Shown: positions 16,898 through 27,700, numbered from the stretch's first letter. The stretch is 64,000 nucleotides of DNA from Holtiella sp036655075 (GCF_036655075.1 NZ_JAVVQU010000003.1:52227-116226); one strand, 5' to 3'. The notes: generated by a model from the sequence alone, not told the origin. Translations and numbers: made by a program.

Positions 16898-17905
16898 ATG
16901 GAAAAATTACTAAATGTATCCTCATCACCACATGCATATAAGCAACATAGTGTAGGAACGATTATGAAAGATGTAATCATTGCATTAATTCCAGCACTTT
17001 TAGTGGGGACGTATTTATTTGGGTTACGTGCCCTTTTGCTAACCATTGTGTGTGTTGTATCTTGTGTAGCATTTGAGGCGATATGGCAGACTTTTACACA
17101 TCAATCATTAACAATCAAAGATTTAAGTGCTGTTGTAACAGGACTACTTTTAGCCTTTAACTTACCAGCAACTGCACCCGTTTATGTACCTATTGTAGGT
17201 GCTTTTGTGGCCATTGTTTTGGCTAAACAGTGTTTTGGAGGTGTTGGGCAAAACTTTATCAATCCAGCCCTTGCAGCAAGAGCCTTCTTACTAGCAGCAT
17301 ACCCACAAGCTATGACAAGCTTCGAAGTACCAGAACATTTTATTGGACAAGTAAACCAAGTAACAACGGGGGTTGTAGGGGCAGTGACGGCTGTTGATGC
17401 TGTAGGTGGTGCAACACCATTGGTTGCACTGAAAACGGGAAATATGTTTGCTATGCCAACCTTGTTAGATGCTTTCTTAGGGAATATTGGAGGTTGCTTA
17501 GGCGAAGTTTCAGCCCTAGCTATTTTACTAGGAGGACTTTACTTGATTTATAAAAAAGTGATTACTTGGCATATTCCAGTATGTTACTTGGGTACTTTGT
17601 TCTTGATGACACTTATCTTTGGTGGGCATGGTGTACAAGCAAGCTTTACATCACTCTTTTTAGGAGGCGCAATGCTTGGAGCATTCTTTATGGCAACAGA
17701 CTATACAACTAATCCGATGACAATTAGGGGGCAAATTATTTTTGCAGTATGTGCAGGTGTGATTGCTGCAGTCATTAGGCTTTTTGGAGGTTATCCAGAA
17801 GGGGTAAGCTATAGTATTCTGATTATGAACTTAGCAGTACCACTTATTGATAAGTTTGTAAAACCGGTACGCTTTGGAGGTGGAAAGTCATGCAAGAGCC
17901 ATTAA
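16898..17905 (+). CDS. rnfD: Rnf complex subunit D (membrane, covalent FMN)
   Basis: Polytopic membrane subunit of 335 residues with around nine or ten hydrophobic segments. The covalent FMN site motif appears as GGAT with Thr173 followed by PLVALK, the usual RnfD/NqrB attachment region. The NFINPALAARAFL stretch is also characteristic. It forms part of the ion-translocating core that is driven by electron flow from reduced ferredoxin to NAD+. It overlaps rnfG by 16 bases. Confidence 0.95.
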   Translation: MEKLLNVSSSPHAYKQHSVGTIMKDVIIALIPALLVGTYLFGLRALLLTIVCVVSCVAFEAIWQTFTHQSLTIKDLSAVVTGLLLAFNLPATAPVYVPIVGAFVAIVLAKQCFGGVGQNFINPALAARAFLLAAYPQAMTSFEVPEHFIGQVNQVTTGVVGAVTAVDAVGGATPLVALKTGNMFAMPTLLDAFLGNIGGCLGEVSALAILLGGLYLIYKKVITWHIPVCYLGTLFLMTLIFGGHGVQASFTSLFLGGAMLGAFFMATDYTTNPMTIRGQIIFAVCAGVIAAVIRLFGGYPEGVSYSILIMNLAVPLIDKFVKPVRFGGGKSCKSH

Positions 17906-18456
17906 AACTTGGTGCAGTCTTACTCGTTATTACCACTATATGTGGTGGCTTACTTGGATTTGTAAATGCCAGGACCGCACCCATTATTGCACAGGGAAAA
18001 GAAAAAGCACAGCAAGTGGCAGTGCAACAGCTGTTACCGCTTGCTAAGGAAATGGAAGAAGTTGAAGTGACAGACGTAGGGAAGCTCACCACAGTGTTTG
18101 TTACTTATGATAGCGGTACTTATATAGGGGCGGTTGCAAAAGTATACCCAGATGGATTCGGTGGTAGTATTGAACTTTTAGTAGGTATGCATGCCGATGG
18201 AACATTAGCAGGCGTACAAGTTCTAACCCATGCAGAGACACCGGGATTAGGTGCGAATATGACACAAGATGCTTTCAAAAATCAATTTAAAGATCAACAA
18301 ACGCCACTTGGTGTGAGCAAAACCACAAGTGGAGATGGAGAAATTATGGCTATTACAGGGGCAACGATTACAAGTCGTGCAGTCGTGGATGGTGTAAATG
18401 AGGCAACAGCGTATATGAAAGCCCATCAGGCTGCCTGGGAAAAGGGGGAATACTAG
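17890..18456 (+). CDS. rnfG: Rnf complex subunit G (covalent FMN)
   Basis: A 188-residue subunit with one N-terminal membrane helix (about 8-26) and an extracytoplasmic FMN-binding domain. The flavinylation motif is TGATITS with Thr159 as the expected phosphoester site. HAETPGLGA is a further family block. Attachment normally needs the flavin transferase ApbE, which is not in this window. The ATG follows GGAGGTGG and sits inside the end of rnfD. Confidence 0.94.
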   Translation: MQEPLKLGAVLLVITTICGGLLGFVNARTAPIIAQGKEKAQQVAVQQLLPLAKEMEEVEVTDVGKLTTVFVTYDSGTYIGAVAKVYPDGFGGSIELLVGMHADGTLAGVQVLTHAETPGLGANMTQDAFKNQFKDQQTPLGVSKTTSGDGEIMAITGATITSRAVVDGVNEATAYMKAHQAAWEKGEY

Positions 18457-19053
18457 ATGAAAGCACTTATTGAACGTCTTAAGGCAGGGATTATTGCAGA
18501 TAATCCAACCTTTATACAAGTGTTAGGGATGTGTCCGACTTTAGCTGTTACAACAAGTGCCAATAACGCGATAGGCATGGGGCTTGCTACAACAGCCGTA
18601 TTGATTTGTTCAAATACGGTGATTTCACTTCTTAGAAAGTGTATTCCTTCAAAAGTACGTATTCCAGCCTTTGTTGTTATTATTGCTAGTTTTGTAACCA
18701 TGATAGACCTCTTACTACAAGCATATATTCCAAGTTTACATGCACAGCTAGGTCTGTTCTTACCATTGATTGTTGTAAACTGTTTAATTCTTGGAAGAGC
18801 AGAAGCGTATGCGTCTAAAAATAAAGTACTACCTTCTATATGGGATGGAATAGGTATGGGATTTGGATTTACGATTGCACTGACAGTCATTGGTGTGATT
18901 AGAGAAGTTTTAGGTGCAGGCAGTATCTTAGGGATATCCATTATGCCAGCTAGCTATGATCCGGCCATTATTATGATTTTAGCACCAGGTGCATTCTTTA
19001 CATTGGCTATTTTAATGGCACTATTTAATGCACTGAGAGCGAAGAAGAAATAG
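18457..19053 (+). CDS. rnfE: Rnf complex subunit E (membrane)
   Basis: A 198-residue integral membrane protein with six predicted helices, homologous to NqrD/RnfE. The family-specific LGMCPTLAVTTSANNAIGMG near the N-terminus includes one of the conserved membrane Cys residues, and LIVVNCLILGRAEA includes another; these are thought to hold an intramembrane iron-sulfur centre with RnfA. Its ATG abuts the rnfG stop. Confidence 0.95.
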   Translation: MKALIERLKAGIIADNPTFIQVLGMCPTLAVTTSANNAIGMGLATTAVLICSNTVISLLRKCIPSKVRIPAFVVIIASFVTMIDLLLQAYIPSLHAQLGLFLPLIVVNCLILGRAEAYASKNKVLPSIWDGIGMGFGFTIALTVIGVIREVLGAGSILGISIMPASYDPAIIMILAPGAFFTLAILMALFNALRAKKK

Positions 19054-19063
19054 GAGGCGGACT

Positions 19064-19639
19064 ATGGAACTATTATTATTATTTTTAAGTGCAGCATTGG
19101 TGAATAACTTCGTGCTTTCAAGATTTTTAGGAATCTGCCCTTTTTTGGGTGTATCTAAAAAGATTGAAACAGCTATGGGGATGGGGATGGCTGTAACTTT
19201 TGTTATGGGTCTTGCTTCAGTGATTTCTTATGCTGTCTATACGTTTATACTTGTACCACTTAAGTTAGAGTATATGTATACAGTAGCTTTTATTTTAGTT
19301 ATTGCTTCATTAGTTCAGTTTGTAGAAATGGTCATCCAAAAGATGAGTCCAACTTTATATTCTGCACTAGGTGTTTATTTACCACTTATTACAACAAACT
19401 GTGCTGTACTTGGAGTAGCTATTTTGAACATGCAAAAATCTTACTCTCTTATTCAATCTGTTGTAAACGGTGTAGGAGGGGCAGCCGGATTTACACTTAG
19501 TATTGTGCTTTTAGCAGGTATACGTGAGCGTATTGAAAAAAACAATATTTTACCATGTTTAAAAGGTTTCCCTATTACGCTGATTTCAGCAGGGTTTATG
19601 GCCATAGCATTTCTAGGTTTTCAAAACCTTATTAAATAG
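19064..19639 (+). CDS. rnfA: Rnf complex subunit A (membrane)
   Basis: A 191-residue, six-helix membrane protein homologous to RnfA/NqrE, the topological mirror partner of RnfE. Conserved segments are NNFVLSRFLGICPFLGVS and LITTNCAVLGVA, each with the conserved Cys in a membrane helix. AGGAGG precedes the start, 10 bases after rnfE. Confidence 0.95.
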   Translation: MELLLLFLSAALVNNFVLSRFLGICPFLGVSKKIETAMGMGMAVTFVMGLASVISYAVYTFILVPLKLEYMYTVAFILVIASLVQFVEMVIQKMSPTLYSALGVYLPLITTNCAVLGVAILNMQKSYSLIQSVVNGVGGAAGFTLSIVLLAGIRERIEKNNILPCLKGFPITLISAGFMAIAFLGFQNLIK

Positions 19640-19653
19640 AAGGGGGAAACAAA

Positions 19654-20454
19654 ATGAATATTATGGAGATTGTTAATCCTATTTTAGCAATAGGCAGTAT
19701 GGGTGCCCTTTTTGGTGTTGGACTGGGTATAGCCTCTAAAAAGTTCGCAGTGCCTATAGATGAAAGAGTAAGTGCTATTCGTGACCAACTTCCAGGTGCA
19801 AACTGTGGAGGATGTGGTTTTGCAGGTTGTGATGCATTTGCAAAAGCTGTTGCAAATGGAGAAGCCAAAACAAATGGGTGTCCTGTGAGTAGTGATGTAC
19901 AAAAAGCTGCTATTGCAAATATTATGGGGGGTGAGATGGTAGCTGAGGAAAAACAAGTAGCTATTATAAGGTGTCAAGGAACTACCGATCAAGCCACTAC
20001 AAAGTATTATTATGAAGGTATTCAAACCTGTGAAGATGCTCAATTAGTAGGAAATGGACCTAAAGGATGTACTTATGGGTGCTTAGGATTTGGAAGTTGC
20101 GTGAAAGCTTGCCCATTTGGAGCACTTACCGTAGAAAAGGGTTTAGCCAAAGTAGATGAAGAGAAATGTAGGGCTTGTAGTGCTTGTGTAGCAGCGTGTC
20201 CAAGACGTTTGATTTATATTGACAAAAGTCAAACAACATATCAGGTTAAATGTATGTCACGTGATAAAGGGAAAGACGTAAAGGCTGTCTGCCAAGTAGG
20301 ATGTATTGGTTGTGGTCTTTGTCTTAAACAATGTGAAGAGGGGGCAATTAAGCTTGAAAATGCATTCGCAACAATTGATACAGACAAATGTATTGGATGT
20401 GGCAAATGTGTTGCTAAATGTCCAACGCATGCCCTTGTTGCACATCATTTATAG
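19654..20454 (+). CDS. rnfB: Rnf complex subunit B (iron-sulfur, ferredoxin entry)
   Basis: A 266-residue subunit that takes electrons from reduced ferredoxin. An N-terminal membrane helix (about 5-25) is followed by the Fe-S domain GANCGGCGFAGC and further Cys-rich ferredoxin modules: CVKACP, CRACSACVAACP, CIGCGLCLKQC and CIGCGKCVAKCP. The number of clusters fits the multi-cluster clostridial RnfB. It is the last gene of the operon, ending 6 bases before the terminator stem. Confidence 0.95.
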   Translation: MNIMEIVNPILAIGSMGALFGVGLGIASKKFAVPIDERVSAIRDQLPGANCGGCGFAGCDAFAKAVANGEAKTNGCPVSSDVQKAAIANIMGGEMVAEEKQVAIIRCQGTTDQATTKYYYEGIQTCEDAQLVGNGPKGCTYGCLGFGSCVKACPFGALTVEKGLAKVDEEKCRACSACVAACPRRLIYIDKSQTTYQVKCMSRDKGKDVKAVCQVGCIGCGLCLKQCEEGAIKLENAFATIDTDKCIGCGKCVAKCPTHALVAHHL

Positions 20455-20460
20455 AGTCTA

Positions 20461-20503
20461 ATAAAACCTTAGCTGAATAACCAGGCAGCTAAGGTTTTAT
20501 TAT
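20461..20503 (+). terminator. Terminator of the rnf operon
   Basis: A perfect 15-bp stem (20461-20475 with 20486-20500), a 10-base loop, and a TTTTATTATTT tail. Confidence 0.88.
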
Positions 20504-20589
20504 TTGAGTACCTATGTATAAGAATTAAAGTATGGTACAATAAAATAGACTTTGCACACATATACAAAACAATAATAGGGGGATGTAAG

Positions 20590-20841
20590 ATGAAGACAAA
20601 AAATTTCTGGGTATTGCTCCTGTGTATGTTAGCAGGGCTTACAGTTGGGTATTTTATTGGGGACTTATGTGGTGATGTACCAGTTTTAAGTTTCTTAAAT
20701 TATAGTCAAGTATTTGGGCTCGAACAGCCAGTAAGCCTGGATTTTGGTGTTTTAATAGCAGTAGTTAAACTACAAATTAAAATTAGTTTAGCGGGAGTTA
20801 TAGGCATGGTAAGTGGTGTGATTATTTATAAGAAGCTTTAA
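20590..20841 (+). CDS. DUF4321-type small membrane protein
   Basis: An 83-residue protein with two hydrophobic segments (about 6-25 and 50-78) and a short extracytoplasmic loop. Its length, N-terminal WVLLLCMLAGLTVGYFIGD and position just before maf fit the DUF4321 family seen upstream of maf-radC-mreB in clostridia. No function is known. Given its place at the head of the shape cluster, a role near the elongation machinery is possible but unproven. Confidence 0.7.
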   Translation: MKTKNFWVLLLCMLAGLTVGYFIGDLCGDVPVLSFLNYSQVFGLEQPVSLDFGVLIAVVKLQIKISLAGVIGMVSGVIIYKKL

Positions 20842-20853
20842 AAGGAGATGCAG

Positions 20854-21429
20854 ATGAAAGAAATAATTTTAGCTTCTTCTTCACCAAGAAGAAAAGAGCT
20901 TATGGGGCTTATTCCCACTCGGTTTAAAATAATAACTAAAGAAGTAGAAGAAACAATTAATGTAGCATGTTCACCCAAGGAAAATGTTCAAAACTTAGCA
21001 GATAAAAAGGCTTATGCTGTAGCTTGTGACCACAAGGATGAATGGGTACTTGGATGTGACACTGTGGTTGTTTGCGAAGAAGAAATCTTAGGAAAGCCTC
21101 AGAATGTGGAGCACGCTAAAGAGATGTTAAAGCGTTTAAGTGGACAAGCGCATCTTGTTTATACAGGAGTCAGCTTAAGAAATATAGCTAGAAATGTAAA
21201 GATTACACAAGCTGTATGTAGTAAAGTATACATGAAAGAAATCTCAGAAGAGGAATTAAAGTGGTATGTTGCAACGGGAGAGCCTTTAGATAAAGCAGGT
21301 GCTTATGGCATTCAAGGCTTAGCGAGTAATTTTATGGAGAAAATTGAAGGCGACTACTTTAATATTGTGGGATTACCAGTCTCAACAGTCTATGAAATAT
21401 TAAAACAACAACAGCTCATAAACTTATAA
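20854..21429 (+). CDS. maf: Maf-family nucleotide pyrophosphatase
   Basis: A 191-residue house-cleaning enzyme that hydrolyses dTTP/UTP and modified nucleotides to monophosphates. The N-terminal ASSSPRRKELM is the Maf signature, followed by the LGCDTVVV block and the GAYGIQGLASNF substrate loop. An ATG at 20848 touches the AAAGGAG ribosome site; the ATG at 20854 is 6 bases from it and gives the usual MKEIILASSS start. It lies just upstream of radC and mreB as in Bacillus. Confidence 0.94.
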   Translation: MKEIILASSSPRRKELMGLIPTRFKIITKEVEETINVACSPKENVQNLADKKAYAVACDHKDEWVLGCDTVVVCEEEILGKPQNVEHAKEMLKRLSGQAHLVYTGVSLRNIARNVKITQAVCSKVYMKEISEEELKWYVATGEPLDKAGAYGIQGLASNFMEKIEGDYFNIVGLPVSTVYEILKQQQLINL

Positions 21430-21523
21430 AAATTTAAGGTCTTTCGAAATAAATTATTAAAAATTAGTATAAATCTGAAAATAATAGGTAATCATTTAAT
21501 AGGTTATAGAAGGAGTTACCATT

Positions 21524-22207
21524 ATGAAAATAGAAGATTTTCCTATAGAAGAAAGACCTTATGAAAAATTTTTAAAGTATGGTGAGCAGGGTTTAAGCGA
21601 CATTGAACTTTTAACCATTCTTATTCGAACAGGTACAAAGGCATTAAGCAGTATAGATATTGCAAAAACTTTGCTTGTAGACGAACAAGGACGTGTAAAC
21701 TTACTTAAGCTTTATGAAAATAATTTAGAAAGCCTCATGAGTATAAAAGGTATTGGTAAGGTGAAGGCCATTCAAATTTTAGCTTTACTTGAAATGAGTA
21801 AGCGCCTTTCTAGGACAAAGAGTGGTGAAAAGATGAAGTGGCAGTCTCCGACAGATGTGGCCAATTACTTTATGGAGACATTGCGTCACAAGAAGATGGA
21901 GCAATTTCTTGTGGTATACTTAGATACAAAATGCAAATGTCTAGGCTACGAAGAAATTTCAAGAGGAAGTTTGAATGCTTCAATTGTCCACCCTAGAGAA
22001 GTTTTTAAAGGAGCTATTTTAAAATCGGCTTACAGTATTATTGCTTTGCATAATCATCCAAGTGGTGATCCAACTCCAAGTAGAGAGGATGTACAGATTA
22101 CAAGTAAGCTAAAGTCTTCAGGAGAAATGCTTGGAATAGGATTATTAGACCATATTATTATAGGTGATGGCGCATTTATAAGCTTAAAGGAGCAAGGGTA
22201 TCTTTAA
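21524..22207 (+). CDS. radC: RadC/JAB-domain protein
   Basis: A 227-residue protein with an N-terminal helix-hairpin-helix region (about 20-85, IKGIGKVKAI) and a C-terminal MPN+/JAB metalloprotease-like domain. The metal-ligand motif is HNHPSGDPTPSREDV. Despite its old name RadC is not established as a repair protein; it may be a peptidase or nuclease-linked protein. Context maf-radC-mreBCD is conserved in Firmicutes. Confidence 0.93.
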   Translation: MKIEDFPIEERPYEKFLKYGEQGLSDIELLTILIRTGTKALSSIDIAKTLLVDEQGRVNLLKLYENNLESLMSIKGIGKVKAIQILALLEMSKRLSRTKSGEKMKWQSPTDVANYFMETLRHKKMEQFLVVYLDTKCKCLGYEEISRGSLNASIVHPREVFKGAILKSAYSIIALHNHPSGDPTPSREDVQITSKLKSSGEMLGIGLLDHIIIGDGAFISLKEQGYL

Positions 22208-22237
22208 AATATTTATGTGGCAAATATGGTTTTTATG

Positions 22238-22266
22238 TTGAAAAATAACGAAAAAAACTGTATCAT
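22238..22266 (+). promoter_or_regulatory. Candidate promoter of the mre-min operon
   Basis: TTGAAA (22238-22243), 17-base spacer, TATCAT (22261-22266), about 100 bases before mreB. Confidence 0.5.
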
Positions 22267-22369
22267 GTTAACTGTGGGATTTTATGCAAATTCTATAGGA
22301 TGATGAATGAATAAAAATGAATTTAAATAGGATCATAAGATAAAATTGACATGGTAGGAGGAACTAAAT

Positions 22370-23380
22370 ATGTTCGGAAGAGATATGGGAATTGATTTAG
22401 GTACTGCAAATACACTTGTATTTGTAAGAGGGAAAGGTATTGTTGTAAATGAACCTTCAGTAGTTGCGATAAAGGAAAAAACAAACCAAATTTTAGCAGT
22501 AGGTGACGAAGCAAAGAAAATGATTGGTAGAACACCAGGTAGCATTGTAGCGATTCGTCCACTTAGAGATGGGGTTATTGCAGACTTCGGTACAACAGAG
22601 GCAATGATTCGTTACTTTATTGGTAAAGCTTACAAACAATCATTATTCTCACCCAAACCACGTGTAATCATTTGTGTGCCATCAGGGGTTACATCAGTAG
22701 AAAAGCGTGCAGTTGAAGAAGCAACACTTAAAGCAGGTGCAAAACAAGCACTTATTATGGAAGAACCAATGGCAGCGGCAATCGGTGCTAACCTTAGAGT
22801 AGAAGAACCAACAGGGAACATGGTGGTTGATATCGGTGGTGGTACAACTGATGTTGCTGTTATTTCTTTAGGGGGGATTGTAGCAAGTAAATCCCTTCGT
22901 ATTGCAGGAGATGAGTTTGATGAATATATTGTTTCTTACATTAAAAAAGAATACAACCTTATGATTGGTGAGCGTACAGCTGAGCAAATTAAATTGACAA
23001 TTGGGGCAGCTTACCCAACAGGTGAAAACAATACAATGGAGATTAGAGGACGTGATCTTGTAACAGGACTTCCAAAAATCTTAACAATTACTTCTCAAGA
23101 AGTAACGGAAGCCATTAAGGAACCAGTTAATGCGATTGTAGAAGCCATTAAGTATACATTAGAAAAAACACCACCAGAATTATCAGCAGATATTATGGAA
23201 AGTGGCATTATGCTTACAGGTGGTGGGGCACTTCTTACAGGCCTTGATACACTCATCAGCTTAGAAACAGGTATGCCTGTTAACATTGCAGAAAATCCAT
23301 TAGATTGTGTTGCACAAGGGACAGGTTTAGCACTTGAAAATATTGAAAAGTGGGCAGGACTATTTGCCGACGATAAATAG
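22370..23380 (+). CDS. mreB: Rod shape-determining actin homologue MreB
   Basis: A 336-residue bacterial actin that assembles membrane-associated filaments and guides lateral cell-wall synthesis. The phosphate 1 motif GIDLGTANTLV, the phosphate 2 motif VVDIGGGTTDVAVIS and the adenosine motif MLTGGGALL are all intact. The N-terminus MFGRDMGIDLG has only a short amphipathic stretch. TAGGAGGA precedes the start. It opens a nine-gene run to mgsA. Confidence 0.97.
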   Translation: MFGRDMGIDLGTANTLVFVRGKGIVVNEPSVVAIKEKTNQILAVGDEAKKMIGRTPGSIVAIRPLRDGVIADFGTTEAMIRYFIGKAYKQSLFSPKPRVIICVPSGVTSVEKRAVEEATLKAGAKQALIMEEPMAAAIGANLRVEEPTGNMVVDIGGGTTDVAVISLGGIVASKSLRIAGDEFDEYIVSYIKKEYNLMIGERTAEQIKLTIGAAYPTGENNTMEIRGRDLVTGLPKILTITSQEVTEAIKEPVNAIVEAIKYTLEKTPPELSADIMESGIMLTGGGALLTGLDTLISLETGMPVNIAENPLDCVAQGTGLALENIEKWAGLFADDK

Positions 23381-23397
23381 ACAAGGAGAGAGGGGCC

Positions 23398-24231
23398 TTG
23401 AAATTATCTCAAAAAGCAAAAAAGAAGTTAATTATAGTAGGAATAAGTGTTGTTGCGGCTCTCTCTGTAACACTGGTATTAGGTGTTAAATATAATATCT
23501 CTATTTTGAGTGGTATAGCAGACGTTGTAACTTACCCATTTAAAGAAGGTATTCATTTTTTAACGAACCAGGTCAAAGAAGTTGGTGACTATTTTGTAAA
23601 TGTAGACAATCTTATTAAAGAAAATGAAGAGTTAAAAATGCAAAATGATCGACTTGTATATCAAAATACCATGTTGACTCAGTATAAAGGTGAAAATGAG
23701 AGCTTGAAAGAGTTACTGTTGCTTAAACAACGCTATGAGGAGTATCCTACAGTAGGTGCAAATGTGATTGCAAAAGATACAAGCAACTGGTATAAGTCCT
23801 TTAATATTGATAAAGGACTTATACACAGCATTAAAGAAGATGATGTACTTTTATCAGATGGTGGACTTGTTGGACATGTGACGAAGGTGAACCCCTTGTC
23901 ATCTGTGGCCCTTTCTATTATTGACGATAGAAGTTCTATTAGTGTAAAAGTCGTACGAACAGGGGATACAGGCATCTTAAGAGGTGATGTGGAACTTGGT
24001 AGTCAAGGCTTGTGTAAGTTAGAAATAGATGTAGAATCTGAGATTGTAAAGGGAGACCAAATTATAACGTCTCATCTAAGTGATATTTATCCACCAGGTA
24101 TTCCTATTGGAACAGTGGACGAAGTGACAACAGGTAAAAATGGCTTAACCCAATATGCTTATATTAAACCTTTTGTTGATTTCAAACATTTAGAAAGTGT
24201 GCTCATTATTTCTACAGATGATGAAGAATAG
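23398..24231 (+). CDS. mreC: Cell shape protein MreC
   Basis: A 277-residue bitopic protein: one N-terminal membrane helix (about 11-30), a coiled coil rich in E/N/L (about 65-105) and an extracytoplasmic double beta-barrel. It links MreB to the PBP and RodA of the elongation complex. The start is a TTG with AAGGAG 9 bases upstream and no closer ATG. Confidence 0.93.
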   Translation: MKLSQKAKKKLIIVGISVVAALSVTLVLGVKYNISILSGIADVVTYPFKEGIHFLTNQVKEVGDYFVNVDNLIKENEELKMQNDRLVYQNTMLTQYKGENESLKELLLLKQRYEEYPTVGANVIAKDTSNWYKSFNIDKGLIHSIKEDDVLLSDGGLVGHVTKVNPLSSVALSIIDDRSSISVKVVRTGDTGILRGDVELGSQGLCKLEIDVESEIVKGDQIITSHLSDIYPPGIPIGTVDEVTTGKNGLTQYAYIKPFVDFKHLESVLIISTDDEE

Positions 24232-24242
24232 AGGGTAGACAA

Positions 24243-24752
24243 ATGCGAATAGTCGTAATTGGAATGTTACTTATTCTAACACATATTTTAGAAATGACAC
24301 TTTTTGATACCATTCGTATAGGTGCAGTGGCGCCCAACTTTATGATTATGATTATTGTCTCTTTTGCTTTGTTAAGAGGAAGCAAAGAAGGCGCAATTAT
24401 TGGTGCAGCTGCTGGACTTTTATATGATGTAACATTTGGTATGTTTTTAGGTCATCAAGCAATTCCTTACTTTTTAGTAGGTTATATTTGTGGCAAGTTT
24501 AATAAAAACTTTTACCGCGAAAACTTTATTATGCCATTCTTTTGTACACTGTTCAGTAGCTTTTTTGTAAGCTTTGTATCTGTGCTTATTTACATTATGC
24601 GAGGCAAGATGAATCTTTTCTTTTTCCTTAAGACCCTTGCTATTCCAGAAGTCATCTATACGGTTACTTTATCTCTCGTCTTTTACCAACTTATTTACCT
24701 CATTAATGAGAAGCTTGAAATAAGAGAAAAGAAAACAAGGAATATATTTTAA
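24243..24752 (+). CDS. mreD: Cell shape protein MreD
   Basis: A 169-residue integral membrane protein with about five or six hydrophobic helices covering most of its length. Family features include APNFMIMIIVSFALLRGS and the GLLYDVTFGMFLG segment. It is a conserved but poorly understood elongation-complex component between mreC and the PBP gene, spaced by about a dozen bases on each side. Confidence 0.9.
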   Translation: MRIVVIGMLLILTHILEMTLFDTIRIGAVAPNFMIMIIVSFALLRGSKEGAIIGAAAGLLYDVTFGMFLGHQAIPYFLVGYICGKFNKNFYRENFIMPFFCTLFSSFFVSFVSVLIYIMRGKMNLFFFLKTLAIPEVIYTVTLSLVFYQLIYLINEKLEIREKKTRNIF

Positions 24753-24764
24753 TAGGAGGGTGTC

Positions 24765-27700
24765 ATGAAGAAGAAAGTTAATAATATCCTCCATATGTTA
24801 TCAGATAGGCTCTTTTTGTTGTTTGGTGGAATATGTGTTCTGTTTCTTGTCATTACAGGGAAGTTTTATCAGTTGCAAATTATTGAACATGATAAGTATG
24901 CCAATAATTTGCGAGCAAGTGTAGAGCGCAGCATCCAAGTGGAAGCACCTAGGGGACTTATTTATGACCGATATGGAAGGCCGCTTGCAGTGAATAAGCC
25001 GACAAATGTGATTAGTATTGATCAACAAGTTCAAATGAAAAAGTCTGAACTTAATCGTATTTTGTTAGAAGTAGTCGAATTGTTAGAGGCAAATGGGGAT
25101 ACATATGTTGATGAAATTCCTATTTCTAAAGAAGCACCATTTGAATATACAGAAGGTAAAACAAGCATTAACCAATTCATGTATTCTATTCCTTATAACA
25201 ATGAAGAACACAGGCAAGAGCTTTTGCAAAAGTCGGCGGGTGAAGTCGTTGAATATTTACGAGGGAAATATGATATTGATCAAACAATGACAGATGAGGA
25301 AGCAAGGAAAGTCATTGCACTTCGTACAGAAATCTATAAAGTAGCGTATAGCAAGTATAAGACTGTAAAAATAGCGACAAGTGTGTCAAATGAAACGATT
25401 GCCTACCTAGAAGAGCATCATAATGATTTTCCAGGGGTTGTTGTAGATGTAGAAGCCGTGCGTTACTATACAGAACCAGAAATTTTAGGCAACCTTATTG
25501 GATATACGCGTACTATTACAGAAGCCCAGTATGAAGAAATGAAAAACGAAGGCTATGACAAAGATGATATTGTAGGGCATGAAGGTGTAGAAAAAACTAT
25601 GGAAAACGAACTTAGGGGCAAAAAGGGACTTGAGCGCGTAGAAGTAGATAATGTAGGACGTAGGGTGCATACCATAGAAAAAGATGATGCTGTTCCAGGA
25701 AATGATGTCTTTTTAACTATCGATTTAGACTTACAAAGAGTAGCCTACGAAAGTGTAGAGAGGAATTTAAGCCAAGCTATTATTGAAAAACTTAAAGGAA
25801 CGAATCCAAAAGCTTTTTCTTTAACGAGTAAAGAGATTATTATTTCTATGCTAAATAGTAGCCAACTTGACTTAAAACAAATGGAAAAAGCACCAGAAGA
25901 CTCGATGCAAAATCAATTGTATCGTAGACTTATGAAACGCTATGAGCAGTTAGACGCTGTTGTGAAAGAAACCATGACACCCCTACAATTACTCACACAA
26001 CTTTTAGAGGAAGAAACAGGAGAATTTACAGAGAAGGAAATGCTCCTAGCCTTTCACGAGCAAGGTGCGGTGACACTTTCAACAGATACCATTCAAGCTT
26101 TCAAAGTAAATCGAACAGGCTCAACAGAATATACACTTATTGAACAATTTGAAAAAGGTACACTTAAACCTAATCAAATGTCTGTCACACCATCTAGCGC
26201 ATCGACAGTTGTAATAGATGTAGCTACCGGTGAAGTTTTAGCCATCGTAGGGTACCCATCTTACAATAGTAATGAAATGACAACCAATTTTAATAGTTAT
26301 TATAATACCTTGTTTGATAATCGCAGTATGTTATGGAATAGGGCGTTGATGACAGCTAAAGCACCGGGCTCTACTTTCAAAATGATTAGTGCTATAGCAG
26401 GTTTAGAAGAAGGTGTTGTAAATCCTGATACTTTAATCTATGACTTAGGTGTTTTTGAAAAAGTGGGTAAACCTGCACCACGTTGTTGGATTTATACCAA
26501 CAATGGACATGGACATGGAAATGTTAATCTTTCAAAGGCACTAGAAGTATCTTGTAACTATTATTTCTATGAATTAGTGTATCGATTAGGTCTTAAAGGT
26601 GGTACACCATATGGCGGCATTGATATGTTGACTAAATATGTTGAAATGTTTGGACTAGATAAAAAAACAGGAATTGAACTTGCAGAATCTCCACCTAATA
26701 TTTCAACACCTTATAACCTTGTAAAGAACCAAATTGCAGAACAATTTTCAGCTATCCGTAAGTTAGATGAGAATCAGTTGAAAAAGTATATTGAAGAAAT
26801 TGTTCAAGTAATGGAAAAAGGAATTTATCCTATTGAAAATCAAGTTGGAGAGGGATTGGATGAAGAAATAAGCTTTTTAGCACAATATGAGCTTAAGCGT
26901 AACTTAGAACCTTTGTTCCAAGATGCTTTTGATGACCACCTAGGTGAAGTCATTGAAAGTGCTTATAAGCAAATGCAATTAAGTCTCCAAACAGATTCTC
27001 AAACTTACTTAAATCAAATTCTTGAAGGTACCATGAATGACACAAAAGAACGTTCTTTACGTAATAAGGCAAAGGCACAACTTGTCGTTGTATTGGAACA
27101 AATGCTAGGTGATAGCCTAGATGCTCAAATTGCAGAGGTGATTGACAAACTGGATATTTATGAAATTTTGGATGCATACGAACATGCTTACAATACATTA
27201 TACAACAGGCAGATTAAGCAAACACCCGATGCAGAGATAGTTGTTGAGCTTAAAAAGCGTCTAGAGACAATTGATGAAACACAAGATTTTTATAAAGAAG
27301 ATATGCTAAAGAAATTTAAAGCAAGCTTGATCAATAATATTGCTAACGAGGTTCTTTCAGGGCTAAGACTTGATTGGACAGATGGTACAACTGTGCGTAC
27401 AGCAATTGGACAAGGAGATAACGCTTTTACACCCATTCAGATGGGGCGTTACATTGCAGCATTAGCAAATGGCGAGAATGTTTATGACTTACGTATTATT
27501 AATGGGATTGATCATGTCAAATCACAAGAAGGTTATATTTCTACCACACCTAGTGTTTACAATAAGCTTGATCTTAAACCTTCTACTTTAAAAAGTGTCT
27601 ATGAAGGAATGTATCAAGTTACACATGGCACATTAGGTTCGGCAAGACAGATTTTTAAAGACTTTGAAATCCCAGTAGCAGGCAAGACCGGTACAGCACA

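Noticed and set aside
16648..16941. 97-codon plus-strand frame overlapping rnfC and rnfD
   Set aside because: It lies out of frame across the rnfC Fe-S motifs and has no ribosome site.
18453..18941. 162-codon minus-strand frame over rnfE
   Set aside because: Antisense to a membrane gene, which creates artificial open frames; no supporting signals.
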